Positions 1 to 9,600 of a stretch of DNA of 64,000 bases are shown here, piece after piece. How positions within the stretch are numbered: the stretch's first letter is position 1; each line of letters starts with the position of its first letter. Source of the DNA: Pseudomonas sp. B21-056 (lineage in GTDB: Bacteria > Pseudomonadota > Gammaproteobacteria > Pseudomonadales > Pseudomonadaceae); the NCBI RefSeq assembly GCF_026016325.1, contig NZ_CP087203.1, positions 5,394,001-5,458,000 of the forward strand. Direction: 5' to 3'. The position numbers and the translations under genes were made by a program. The notes beneath the pieces were generated by a model. The model was not told the DNA's origin and did no database searches. It saw nothing but the letters and a program-made list of their open reading frames with translations.

Positions 1-858
1 CATCAGCAATTGCTCAACCATTACCTGCGCGCCCATGCCGGTCAGACCGATGCGGTGGAGCGGATCAGCGTCGCCATCGTCGGTGCCGGTGCCACCGGCG
101 TCGAACTGGCGGCCGAGCTGCATAACGCCGCCCATGAACTGGCGGCCTATGGCCTGGACCGGATCAAGCCGGAAAACATGCACATCACCCTGATCGAAGC
201 CGGGCCACGGGTGCTGCCGGCGTTGCCGGAGCGGATCGGCGGGCCCGTGCACAAGACCCTGGAGAAACTCGGGGTCAATGTCATGACCAACGCCGCTGTC
301 AGTCGGGTCACGGCCGAGAGCCTGATCACCGTCGATGGCAAGGTGATCGACGCCAGCCTGAAGGTCTGGGCCGCCGGGATCCGCGCACCGGATTTTCTCA
401 AGGACATCGACGGCCTGGAGACCAACCGGATCAATCAACTGCACGTGCTGCCGACCCTGCAGACCACCCGCGACGAGAACATCTTCGCCTTCGGCGACTG
501 CGCCGCCTGCCCGCAACCGGACAGTGACCGCAACGTGCCACCCCGTGCCCAGGCCGCGCACCAGCAGGCATCGCTGCTGGCCAAATCCTTGAAGCTGCGG
601 ATCGAAGGCAAGGCGTTGCCGCATTACAAGTACACCGACTACGGCTCGCTGATCTCGCTGTCGAAGTTCTCGGCGGTGGGCAACCTGATGGGCAATCTCA
701 CCGGCAGCGTGATGCTCGAAGGCTGGCTGGCGCGGATGTTCTATGTGTCGCTGTACCGCATGCACCAGATGGCGTTGTATGGGATGTTCCGTACGGCGAT
801 GTTGATGCTGGGCAGCAAGATAGGACGTGGGACCGAGCCGCGGCTCAAGTTGCACTGA
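1..858 (+). CDS. ndh: Type II NADH dehydrogenase, C-terminal part (5' end outside the window)
   Basis: The reading frame is open from the first base, so the gene starts upstream of the window; about 285 residues are visible. Type II NADH:quinone oxidoreductases move electrons from NADH through FAD to the quinone pool without pumping protons. The NADH-binding Rossmann motif VGAGATGVELAAEL is near the start of the visible part. The FAD-contact motif IFAFGDCAACPQ follows about 140 residues later. The C-terminus has the hydrophobic or amphipathic stretch expected for peripheral attachment to the inner membrane. The family is usually about 430 residues, so roughly the first third is missing. A REP pair follows the stop codon. 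Family assignment is confident; the symbol also fits the synteny with clpB downstream. Confidence 0.88.
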   Translation, partial: HQQLLNHYLRAHAGQTDAVERISVAIVGAGATGVELAAELHNAAHELAAYGLDRIKPENMHITLIEAGPRVLPALPERIGGPVHKTLEKLGVNVMTNAAVSRVTAESLITVDGKVIDASLKVWAAGIRAPDFLKDIDGLETNRINQLHVLPTLQTTRDENIFAFGDCAACPQPDSDRNVPPRAQAAHQQASLLAKSLKLRIEGKALPHYKYTDYGSLISLSKFSAVGNLMGNLTGSVMLEGWLARMFYVSLYRMHQMALYGMFRTAMLMLGSKIGRGTEPRLKLH

Positions 859-884
859 AGACAGTGGTTGCCTGAAATACCGCT

Positions 885-965
885 TTCGCGAGCAGGCTCG
901 CTCCCACATTGATCGCATTCTCCTGAGAATACTCGGTCAACTGTGGGAGCGAGCCTGCTCGCGAA
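885..965. repeat. REP doublet (inverted pair)
   Basis: Two REP cores face each other: TCGCGAGCAGGCTCGCTCCCA ends near 907 and its inverse begins at 942, with about 35 bp between. The pair lies between the convergent ndh and chemotaxis-receptor genes and could form a long hairpin in either transcript. It belongs to the same family as the pairs near 6.3, 14.8, 25.2, 34.2, 38.5, 40.6, 48.9, 54.8 and 61.1 kb. Confidence 0.85.
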
Positions 966-1008
966 GACGGCAGTGAAGTGCCGTCGATGCTGATTTAAAG
1001 CCCCGCCC

Positions 1009-2688
<1,680 letters not shown>

Positions 2689-2742
2689 CTATCGGCAGGT
2701 TGTACGATAACTTAAGACTTTCAGCCAGCTTTTCACGCACGC

Positions 2743-2777
2743 AAAAAAAATCCCCGTATCTTTCGATACGAGGATTC
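2743..2777 (-). terminator. Rho-independent terminator of the tRNA cluster
   Basis: Read on the minus strand, AATCCTCGTATC, a GAAA loop and GATACGGGGATT form a 12-bp stem (one G-U) followed by a run of T. It sits directly after the last tRNA-Pro gene. Confidence 0.88.
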
Positions 2778-2783
2778 TTAATA

Positions 2784-2860
2784 TGGTCGGGGTAAGGGGA
2801 TTCGAACTCCTGACATCCTGCTCCCAAAGCAGGCGCGCTACCGGACTGCGCTATACCCCG
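2784..2860 (-). tRNA. tRNA-Pro (anticodon TGG), distal copy
   Basis: The 77-nt gene begins CGGGGTATAGCGCAG and ends with an encoded CCA. The acceptor stem CGGGGTA pairs with TACCCCG. The anticodon stem CCTGC/GCAGG encloses TTTGGGA, giving anticodon TGG. The T arm has TTCGAAT. The sequence is identical to the copy at 3036-3112. A terminator-like hairpin separates this copy from the upstream tRNA-Lys gene. Confidence 0.96.
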
Positions 2861-2865
2861 GTAAT

Positions 2866-2893
2866 AAAAAGGCGACCTCTTCAAGTCGCCTTC
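2866..2893 (-). terminator. Terminator-like hairpin inside the tRNA cluster
   Basis: On the minus strand AAGGCGAC, an 8-nt loop and GTCGCCTT are followed by TTTATT. It looks like a true intrinsic terminator. It lies after tRNA-Lys and before the last tRNA-Pro, so the distal tRNA would depend on read-through or processing. Confidence 0.7.
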
Positions 2894-2954
2894 TTCGATC
2901 AGCGCTTTTGGCCTCTGATCTTAAGATTCGATTCCAGCGAACTGGTCTCAAAAA

Positions 2955-3030
2955 TGGTGGGTCGTGTGGGATTCGAACCTACGACCAATTGGTTAAAAGC
3001 CAACTGCTCTACCAACTGAGCTAACGACCC
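2955..3030 (-). tRNA. tRNA-Lys (anticodon TTT)
   Basis: The 76-nt gene begins GGGTCGTTAGCTCAGTTGG and ends with an encoded CCA. The acceptor stem GGGTCGT pairs with ACGACCC. The anticodon loop CTTTTAA gives TTT. Only a few bases separate it from the tRNA-Pro upstream in the transcript. Confidence 0.96.
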
Positions 3031-3035
3031 AAATA

Positions 3036-3112
3036 TGGTCGGGGTAAGGGGATTCGAACTCCTGACATCCTGCTCCCAAAGCAGGCGCGCTACCGGACTG
3101 CGCTATACCCCG
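3036..3112 (-). tRNA. tRNA-Pro (anticodon TGG), proximal copy
   Basis: The 77-nt gene is identical in sequence to 2784-2860, including the encoded CCA and loop TTTGGGA. It is the second gene of the Asn-Pro-Lys-Pro order. Confidence 0.96.
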
Positions 3113-3119
3113 ATTGAAA

Positions 3120-3195
3120 TGGCTCCGTGACCAGGACTCGAACCTGGGACCCAATGATTAACAGTCATTTGCTCTACCGACTGAGCTATCACGGA
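3120..3195 (-). tRNA. tRNA-Asn (anticodon GTT)
   Basis: The 76-nt gene begins TCCGTGATAGCTCAGTCGG and ends GAGCCA. The acceptor stem TCCGTGA pairs with TCACGGA. The anticodon loop CTGTTAA gives GTT. It is first in the cluster and lies about 100 bp from a strong promoter. Confidence 0.96.
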
Positions 3196-3292
3196 ACTGA
3201 TATTTCAAGTTACAACCTTGAAGCTCGATTGAGTCCAGCTTCAACCTCTTCTACCCGTCTGCATCGCTGCATTCGTGTGTCTGAGGCGCGCT

Positions 3293-3320
3293 ATTCTACA
3301 ATCTTAAAAACCTCTGTCAA
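3293..3320 (-). promoter_or_regulatory. Sigma-70 promoter of the tRNA cluster
   Basis: On the minus strand TTGACA, a 16-bp spacer and TAGAAT are followed by a GC-rich discriminator (GCGCGCC), the usual arrangement for stringently controlled stable-RNA promoters. The rest of the 3196-3504 gap holds only this promoter and the clpB terminator; no gene is seen. Confidence 0.85.
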
Positions 3321-3452
3321 CCCCTTAAATTGCTTTCAAGACAATGATTTGCAACTTATTTTGGATTCCTTCTCAGGGAGAAGTGACCCTTGGGGTGACT
3401 GACTGCGGGGCGCACTTTACAAGCCTTTTCCTTTGAGTTCAACGGCCTGATG

Positions 3453-3483
3453 AAAAAAATGGCCTCGCAGTGCGAGGCCATTC
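3453..3483 (-). terminator. Rho-independent terminator of clpB
   Basis: On the minus strand AATGGCCTCGCA/TGCGAGGCCATT forms a near-perfect hairpin followed by TTTTTTC, about 20 bp after the clpB stop codon. Confidence 0.9.
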
Positions 3484-3504
3484 GGTCAACAGCGATGCGA
3501 CCTG

Positions 3505-6069
3505 TCAGTGGAAGACGATTTCGTCGTTCTCCACCGCTCCGGTTACGGTTTCGCCCGGCATGAAGCGCCCGGACAGGATCAACTGCGCCAACGGGTTTTC
3601 GATCCAGCGCTGGATGGCCCGCTTCAACGGCCGCGCCCCATAGACCGGGTCGTAACCCACGGCAATCAGCTTGTCCAGGGCCTCGTCGCTCAGTTGCAGT
3701 TTCAGCTCGCGCTCGGTGAGGCGGCTGCGCAGGCGACCCAGCTGGATCTCGGTAATGCCGGCAATCTGATCGCGGGCCAGCGGTTCGAAGATCACCACCT
3801 CGTCGACCCGGTTGATGAACTCCGGCCGGAAGTGGGTAGAAATCGCGTCCATCACCGCAGCCCGTTGCGCCTCGCGATCCCCCACCAGTTCCTGGATCTG
3901 CGCGGAGCCCAGGTTGGAGGTCATCACGATCACGGTGTTGCGGAAATCCACCGTGCGCCCGTGGCTGTCGGTCAGGCGGCCGTCCTCCAGCACTTGCAGC
4001 AGGATGTTGAACACATCCGGGTGGGCTTTCTCGACTTCGTCGAGCAGGATCACCGAGTACGGCTTGCGGCGCACCGCTTCGGTCAGGTAACCGCCCTCTT
4101 CATAGCCGACATAACCCGGCGGTGCGCCGATCAGCCGGGCCACGGAGTGCTTCTCCATGAACTCGGACATGTCGATGCGCACCATCGCTTCCTCGGTGTC
4201 GAAGAGAAACTCGGCCAATGCCTTGCACAACTCGGTTTTACCGACACCGGTCGGGCCGAGGAACATGAACGAACCACTCGGACGGTTCGGGTCCGACAGA
4301 CCTGCTCGGGACCGACGCACGGCATTGGCGACCGCCACGACCGCTTCATCCTGGCCGATCACGCGCTGGTGCAGCAGGCTTTCCATCTTCAGCAGTTTGT
4401 CGCGCTCGCCCTCGAGCATTTTCGACACCGGAATGCCGGTCCACTTGGACACCACCTCGGCAATCTCTTCCTCGGTGACCTTGCTGCGCAGCAACTGGTT
4501 TTCACTCTTGCCGTGCTGGTCGACCATCTGCAGGCTGCGCTCCAGGTCCGGGATCACTCCGTATTGCAGCTCGGCCATGCGATTGAGGTCGCCTTTGCGG
4601 CGGGCCGCTTCCAGCTCCTGGCGGGACTGTTCGATTTTCTGCTGGATCTGCGCCGAGCCCTGGACCTCGGCTTTTTCCGAGTTCCAGATTTCCTCGAGAT
4701 CGGAATACTCGCGCTCGTGACGAATGATTTCCTCCTGCAATTTCTCCAGGCGCTTCTTCGCCGCTTCGTCGCTTTCTTTCTTCAGGGCCTGGGATTCGAC
4801 CTTGAGCTGGATCAGGCGCCGTTCCAGGCGATCCAGCACTTCCGGTTTGGAGTCGATTTCCATACGGATGCGGCTGGCGGCCTCGTCGATCAGGTCGATG
4901 GCCTTGTCCGGCAACTGGCGGTCGGTGATGTAGCGGTGGCTGAGCTTGGCCGCCGCGATGATCGCGCCGTCGGTGATCGCCACTTTATGGTGGACTTCAT
5001 AGCGCTCTTTAAGGCCGCGCAGGATAGCGATGGTGTCCTCTTCGCTCGGCTCGTCCACCAGTACTTTCTGGAAGCGCCGCTCAAGGGCCGCGTCCTTCTC
5101 GATGTACTGGCGGTACTCGTTGAGCGTGGTCGCGCCGACGCAGTGCAACTCGCCACGGGCCAGCGCGGGCTTGAGCATGTTGCCGGCGTCCATCGAGCCT
5201 TCGCCCTTGCCGGCGCCGACCATGGTGTGCAACTCATCGATGAACAGAATGATCTGTCCTTCCTGCTTCGACAGTTCGTTGAGCAGGGCCTTGAGGCGCT
5301 CTTCGAACTCGCCACGGTACTTGGCACCGGCAATCAACGCGCCCATGTCCAGGGACAGTAACCGTTTGCCCTTGAGGCCGTCCGGCACTTCACCATTGAT
5401 GATGCGCTGGGCCAGACCCTCGGCGATGGCGGTCTTGCCCACGCCAGGTTCGCCGATCAGCACCGGGTTGTTCTTGGTGCGGCGTTGCAGCACCTGGATC
5501 GTGCGGCGGATCTCGTCATCGCGGCCGATCACCGGGTCGAGCTTGCCTTCCTCGGCACGCTTGGTCAGGTCAACGGTGTATTTATCCAGCGCCTGACGGG
5601 ACTCCTCGTGGTTGGCGTCGTTGACCGCTTCGCCGCCACGCAGGTTGTTGATGGCATTCTCCAGGGCTTTCTTGCTCACGCCCTGGCCGAGCAGCAATTT
5701 GCCCAGCTTGCTGTTCTCGTCCATGGCGGCAAGCAGTACCAGTTCGCTGGAAATGAACTGGTCGCCCTTCTGCTGGGCCAGACGGTCGGCCTGGTTGAGC
5801 AACCGCGCCAGATCCTGGGACATGTTCACGTCGCCGGTCGGATTCTGGATCTTGGGCAGGTGGTCGAGCTCTTTCGCCAGCTCTTTACGCAGGCTGTTGA
5901 CGTCGAAGCCCACCTGCATCAGCAAAGGCTTGATAGAGCCGCCCTGCTGCTCGAGCATGGCCTGCATCAAATGCGCCGGTTCAATGCCGGGATGGTCCAG
6001 GCCGACGGCCAGGGACTGGGCATCGGACAGCGCCAATTGCAACTTGCTGGTTAAACGGTCAATACGCAT
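3505..6069 (-). CDS. clpB: ATP-dependent disaggregase ClpB
   Basis: ClpB is a cytoplasmic AAA+ hexamer that works with DnaK to pull polypeptides out of aggregates. At 854 residues it matches the family length. Order: N-terminal Clp repeat domain (about 1-145), first AAA+ module with Walker [14 protein letters not shown] near residue 205 and Walker [10 protein letters not shown], the coiled-coil middle domain (about 400-525, charged stretches such as [16 protein letters not shown]), second AAA+ module with [15 protein letters not shown] near 605 and [12 protein letters not shown], and the C-terminal D2-small domain. The start is the ATG at 6069, preceded by AGGAAGGTGACCTT. Transcription is monocistronic with its own heat-shock promoter and terminator. 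Confidence 0.98.
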   Translation of the reverse strand: MRIDRLTSKLQLALSDAQSLAVGLDHPGIEPAHLMQAMLEQQGGSIKPLLMQVGFDVNSLRKELAKELDHLPKIQNPTGDVNMSQDLARLLNQADRLAQQKGDQFISSELVLLAAMDENSKLGKLLLGQGVSKKALENAINNLRGGEAVNDANHEESRQALDKYTVDLTKRAEEGKLDPVIGRDDEIRRTIQVLQRRTKNNPVLIGEPGVGKTAIAEGLAQRIINGEVPDGLKGKRLLSLDMGALIAGAKYRGEFEERLKALLNELSKQEGQIILFIDELHTMVGAGKGEGSMDAGNMLKPALARGELHCVGATTLNEYRQYIEKDAALERRFQKVLVDEPSEEDTIAILRGLKERYEVHHKVAITDGAIIAAAKLSHRYITDRQLPDKAIDLIDEAASRIRMEIDSKPEVLDRLERRLIQLKVESQALKKESDEAAKKRLEKLQEEIIRHEREYSDLEEIWNSEKAEVQGSAQIQQKIEQSRQELEAARRKGDLNRMAELQYGVIPDLERSLQMVDQHGKSENQLLRSKVTEEEIAEVVSKWTGIPVSKMLEGERDKLLKMESLLHQRVIGQDEAVVAVANAVRRSRAGLSDPNRPSGSFMFLGPTGVGKTELCKALAEFLFDTEEAMVRIDMSEFMEKHSVARLIGAPPGYVGYEEGGYLTEAVRRKPYSVILLDEVEKAHPDVFNILLQVLEDGRLTDSHGRTVDFRNTVIVMTSNLGSAQIQELVGDREAQRAAVMDAISTHFRPEFINRVDEVVIFEPLARDQIAGITEIQLGRLRSRLTERELKLQLSDEALDKLIAVGYDPVYGARPLKRAIQRWIENPLAQLILSGRFMPGETVTGAVENDEIVFH

Positions 6070-6141
6070 AAGGTCACCTTCCTATTGAGCAGGCCGGACC
6101 GAAAAACATCCTGAATGAAGAAACCTGCCAGATACCGATAT

Positions 6142-6169
6142 AGATGTGGTCGATTATGGAAGATTCAAG
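6142..6169 (-). promoter_or_regulatory. Sigma-32 heat-shock promoter of clpB
   Basis: On the minus strand CTTGAAT, 13 bp, then CCACATCT matches the sigma-32 consensus CTTGAAA-N13/14-CCCCATNT with one mismatch in each element. It lies about 75 bp upstream of the clpB start codon. Confidence 0.88.
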
Positions 6170-6273
6170 CGCGAATCGTTGACTCAGATCAGTCAGATGA
6201 GGGGCTGTGAGGAGCCGGGATTGCCCGCGATGACGGTGGCGCCTTCAAAACATCGTGCAAGCTGACAGGACGC

Positions 6274-6365
6274 CATCGCGAGCAGGCTCGCTCCCACAGT
6301 GGGTCTGTGGTGCATACAGTACTTATGGACAACGCGGGACTTGTGGGAGCGAGCCTGCTCGCGAT
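6274..6365. repeat. REP doublet (inverted pair)
   Basis: ATCGCGAGCAGGCTCGCTCC at 6274 and its inverse ending at 6364 flank about 43 bp. The pair lies between the pgeF end and the clpB promoter and fills most of the 6170-6389 gap; nothing else is seen there. Confidence 0.85.
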
Positions 6366-6389
6366 AGCGGCGGCACGCCGAACAACCCT

Positions 6390-7115
6390 CTACCGTTCGA
6401 TCCAGACCAGCGAAGCGAAGCGGCCGGTACGCGGGTTGCGACGGTAGGAAAAGAAGCGGGGATCGGTCACGGTGCACAGCCCGCCGCCGTAGACCGCCGT
6501 GACACCCCGCTCCGCCAGCCGCAGACTCGCCAGCGCATAGATGTCGGCCAGGAACTTGCCAGCATTGTGGCTCGGCACAAAGGCCTGCACCGCCTCGGGC
6601 AACTGCGCGACGAACGCCTCACGCACCTCCGGCCCAACCTCAAAGGCTTGCGGGCCGATGGCCGGGCCGAGCCAGACGAGAATTTCATCCGCAGGCAGCG
6701 CAAGGCTGTCGAGGGTGGCCTCCAGCACGCCATTCGCCAGCCCGCGCCAACCGGCATGGGCGGCCGCGACGCGAGTGCCGGCGCGATTACAGAACAGCAC
6801 AGGCAGACAATCCGCCGTCATCGCCGTACAGGCGATACCCGGTGTGGCGGTCCAGCTGGCATCGGCGGTCACCACCTGGGTCGGATCGGCCTCGACCACG
6901 TCTATTCCGTGGACCTGCTGCAGCCAGGCCGGACGCATGGCAAATCGATCGGTGAGACGGCGACGGTTCTCGGCAACGGCCGCAGGGTCGTCATCCACAT
7001 GGTTACCGAGGTTGAGGCTGTCGAACGGCGCCAGGCTGACGCCGCCCGCACGGGTGGTGACGCAGGCCTTGACCCGGGTCGGCGCGGGCCAGTCGGGTAG
7101 CAGCCAGTCACTCAT
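6390..7115 (-). CDS. pgeF: Laccase-domain protein PgeF/YfiH
   Basis: This 241-residue cytoplasmic protein belongs to the YfiH/LACC1 family. Members bind zinc or copper, act on purine nucleosides or phenolic substrates, and E. coli PgeF edits wrongly built peptidoglycan precursors. Visible landmarks: VTTRAGGVS near the N-terminus, LQQVHGIDVV, and the metal-binding core TADCLPVLFC followed by AAAHAGWRGL. The start ATG (7115) overlaps the rluD stop by 4 nt (ATGA), so translation is probably coupled. The rluD-pgeF order is conserved in Pseudomonas and E. coli. The exact substrate is uncertain. Confidence 0.92.
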   Translation of the reverse strand: MSDWLLPDWPAPTRVKACVTTRAGGVSLAPFDSLNLGNHVDDDPAAVAENRRRLTDRFAMRPAWLQQVHGIDVVEADPTQVVTADASWTATPGIACTAMTADCLPVLFCNRAGTRVAAAHAGWRGLANGVLEATLDSLALPADEILVWLGPAIGPQAFEVGPEVREAFVAQLPEAVQAFVPSHNAGKFLADIYALASLRLAERGVTAVYGGGLCTVTDPRFFSYRRNPRTGRFASLVWIER

Positions 7116-8074
7116 CCGATGAATGCCTCGCGGTCCTGCTTGAGCAACGTCAGCAGCCAGACGAAGTCATCCGGCAACGGCGACTCCCAGCTCATGCGCT
7201 TACCGGTGGTCGGATGATCCAGTTCCAGGAAACGCGCATGCAGCGCCTGGCGCGGGAAGTGTTTAAGGGATTCGACCATGGTCACGCTGGCAGCCGGCGG
7301 AATGCGGAAACGGCCGCCATAGGCCGGGTCGCCCACCAACGGGAAGTTGATGTGGGCCATGTGCACGCGGATCTGGTGAGTACGACCGGTTTCCAGCTTG
7401 ACCCGCACATGGGTGTGAGAGCGGAAGCGTTCGAGCACGCGGTAGTGACTGACCGCCGGCTTGCCGCCTTCCATCACCGCCATGCGCTGGCGTTGCTGGC
7501 CGTGACGACCGATGGGCGCATTGATCTTGCCGCCGGCGGTCACCACACCGATCACGATGCATTCATAGATGCGGCTGACACTGCGGCTTTGCAGTTGTGC
7601 GACCAGTTGGGTCTGCGCCTGGATGGTCTTGGCCACCACCATCAGACCAGTGGTGTCCTTGTCGAGACGGTGGACGATACCGGCCCGGGGCACATTGACG
7701 ATGTCCGGCACGTGGTGCAGCAGGGCATTGAGCAGGGTGCCGTCGGCATGACCGGCGGCCGGATGCACCACCAGGCCCGCAGGCTTGTTGATCACCAGGA
7801 TGTCGTCGTCTTCATAGACGATGTCCAGGGCAATGTCCTGGGCAACCCATTCTCCCTGGGCCTCCTGTTCGGCCGTCAGCTCGAGGATGGCGCCGCCATG
7901 GACGATGTCGCGCGGACGGATGACCGCCCCATCCACCGTCAGGCGGCCGTCCTTGATCCAGGCGGAAAGGCGCGAGCGCGAATGCTCGGTGAAGAGTTGG
8001 GCAGCGACTTGATCGAGGCGTTGGCCGCCCAATTCGGACGGCACCTCTGCGCGAAGTTCTATTTTATCGGACAT
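7112..8074 (-). CDS. rluD: 23S rRNA pseudouridine(1911/1915/1917) synthase RluD
   Basis: RluD converts three uridines of 23S rRNA helix 69 to pseudouridine. The protein has an N-terminal S4 RNA-binding domain (RLDQVAAQLF...SRSRLSAWIKDGRLTVDG) followed by the RsuA/RluD catalytic fold with the catalytic-Asp motif HRLDKDTTGLMVVAK. The start chosen is ATG at 8074 (MSDKIELRAEV), giving 320 residues, the normal length. The frame stays open upstream, but those residues have no family resemblance and would run into the bamD promoter region. It is divergent from bamD across about 150 bp. Confidence 0.95.
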   Translation of the reverse strand: MSDKIELRAEVPSELGGQRLDQVAAQLFTEHSRSRLSAWIKDGRLTVDGAVIRPRDIVHGGAILELTAEQEAQGEWVAQDIALDIVYEDDDILVINKPAGLVVHPAAGHADGTLLNALLHHVPDIVNVPRAGIVHRLDKDTTGLMVVAKTIQAQTQLVAQLQSRSVSRIYECIVIGVVTAGGKINAPIGRHGQQRQRMAVMEGGKPAVSHYRVLERFRSHTHVRVKLETGRTHQIRVHMAHINFPLVGDPAYGGRFRIPPAASVTMVESLKHFPRQALHARFLELDHPTTGKRMSWESPLPDDFVWLLTLLKQDREAFIG

Positions 8075-8224
8075 GCTCGGACTGGGCGTCGGCACAGCCT
8101 TTGGTTTCGGCTGCGCGCTTGTGGTTAAATACGGCGTCTTTTGCCCCGAGGCTTTCAACGGGGCGCTCATCATAACAGGACGGCCCCGCCCAAGACAGCG
8201 GCCGTCATAGGGACGCAAGCCGCC

Positions 8225-9241
8225 ATGCAAGTGAAACACCTGCTGCTGATCGCCATCCTCGCATTGACTGCTGCTTGCTCGTCGAAGGAAGTCGTAGACG
8301 AAAACCTGAGCGAAGTCGAACTGTACCAACAGGCGCAGAACGACCTGGACAACAACAGCTACACCAGTGCTACCGCCAAGCTCAAGGCCCTGGAGTCGCG
8401 GTATCCGTTCGGTCGCTACGCCGATCAGGCCCAACTGGAGCTGATCTACGCCAACTACAAGAACGCCGAGCCGGAAGCGGCGAAGTCCGCTGCCGAACGC
8501 TTCATTCGTCTGCATCCACAGCACCCGAATGTCGATTACGCCTATTACCTCAAGGGCCTGACCTCCTTCGACCAGGACGTCGGCCTGCTGGCGCGCTTCC
8601 TGCCGCTGGACATGACCAAGCGTGATCCGGGCGCCGCGCGCGACTCCTACAACGAGTTCGCCCAGTTGACCAGTCGTTTCCCCAACAGCCGCTACTCACC
8701 GGATGCCAAGCAGCGCATGATCTACCTGCGCAACCTGCTGGCCTCCTACGAAATCCACGTGGCCGACTACTACCTGACCCGTCAGGCCTACGTCGCCGCC
8801 GCCAACCGTGGCCGCTACGTGGTGGAAAACTTCCAGGAAACCCCATCGGTGGGCGACGGCCTGGCGGTGATGACCGAAGCGTACCAACGCCTGCACCTGG
8901 ACGAACTGGCGGCCAGCAGCCTGGAAACCCTCAAGCTGAACTACCCGGATCACCCTTCCCTGGCCGACGGCCAGTTCACCCCACGCGTTGCAGAAGCCGA
9001 CAACCGTTCATGGCTGAGCAAGGCAACCCTGGGCCTGATCGAGTCTCGTCCACCCCTGCCACCGGGCGAAACCCGCGCCAACCAGGACATACAGCGTCAA
9101 TTCCAGGACGCCAAGGAAGCCATTCCTAATGAGCTCAAGCCCAAGGATGAGAATGGCGATGTGATCGAAGAGCCGGAGCCTGAGAACAAATCCGGTGACC
9201 GCTCCTGGTTCAGCTACATGACCTTCGGCCTGTTCGACTGA
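8225..9241 (+). CDS. bamD: Outer-membrane assembly lipoprotein BamD
   Basis: BamD is the essential lipoprotein partner of BamA in the beta-barrel assembly machine and stays on the periplasmic face of the outer membrane. The start at 8225 gives a lipoprotein signal ([18 protein letters not shown]) with lipobox LTAAC and acylated Cys18, followed by SS, consistent with outer-membrane sorting. The rest (338 residues in all) is helical TPR-like repeats ([20 protein letters not shown] and similar). The C-terminal extension is acidic and proline-rich. The gene is monocistronic with a terminator just after it. Confidence 0.96.
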   Translation: MQVKHLLLIAILALTAACSSKEVVDENLSEVELYQQAQNDLDNNSYTSATAKLKALESRYPFGRYADQAQLELIYANYKNAEPEAAKSAAERFIRLHPQHPNVDYAYYLKGLTSFDQDVGLLARFLPLDMTKRDPGAARDSYNEFAQLTSRFPNSRYSPDAKQRMIYLRNLLASYEIHVADYYLTRQAYVAAANRGRYVVENFQETPSVGDGLAVMTEAYQRLHLDELAASSLETLKLNYPDHPSLADGQFTPRVAEADNRSWLSKATLGLIESRPPLPPGETRANQDIQRQFQDAKEAIPNELKPKDENGDVIEEPEPENKSGDRSWFSYMTFGLFD

Positions 9242-9256
9242 GCACAGGGCACCAGC

Positions 9257-9287
9257 AAAAAGGGAGACCCGACGGTCTCCCTTTTTT
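9257..9287 (+). terminator. Rho-independent terminator of bamD
   Basis: AAGGGAGACC, CGAC loop, GGTCTCCCTT then a T run, about 20 bp after the bamD stop. Confidence 0.92.
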
Positions 9288-9366
9288 GTGCCTGGATCCT
9301 ATTGAACTGTGCGCCGCTCCAGTCCTTGGCTAAACTGCCTCATCTCTCGCCAGAAAGCCGCCCATC

Positions 9367-9600
9367 ATGCTTCGTCTATTGATCTTGTTCGCCGTCGTCG
9401 CCTCTGCCATATGGATCTTTCGCAACATGAAGCCCAAGGCCTCCGCAACAAGGCCCTCCCGGGAGCAGGATGCGCCGCCCATGGTGCGTTGCGCCCACTG
9501 TGGCGTGCACCTGCCCCGCGACCGGGCGCTCCCCCTCGAACAACAGTGGTATTGCAGCCAGGCTCATCTGGAGCAAGGCCCGGGCCCTCGTGATCGCTGA
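9367..9600 (+). CDS. PP0621-type small zinc-ribbon membrane protein
   Basis: A 77-residue protein with one N-terminal hydrophobic helix (LRLLILFAVVASAIWIF), a short basic linker, then a probable metal-binding tail: CAHCGVHLPRDRA followed after about 15 residues by WYCSQAHLEQ. It resembles the PP0621 family found immediately upstream of pilS in pseudomonads. Its stop codon overlaps the pilS GTG start by about 11 nt, suggesting cotranslation with pilS. The function is unknown; a membrane-anchored zinc-finger accessory is an inference. Confidence 0.8.
   Translation: MLRLLILFAVVASAIWIFRNMKPKASATRPSREQDAPPMVRCAHCGVHLPRDRALPLEQQWYCSQAHLEQGPGPRDR

Noticed and set aside
8074..8524. N-terminal extension of rluD
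   Set aside because: The frame is open but crosses the divergent bamD start region and lacks similarity to S4 proteins; the internal ATG at 8074 gives the normal length.
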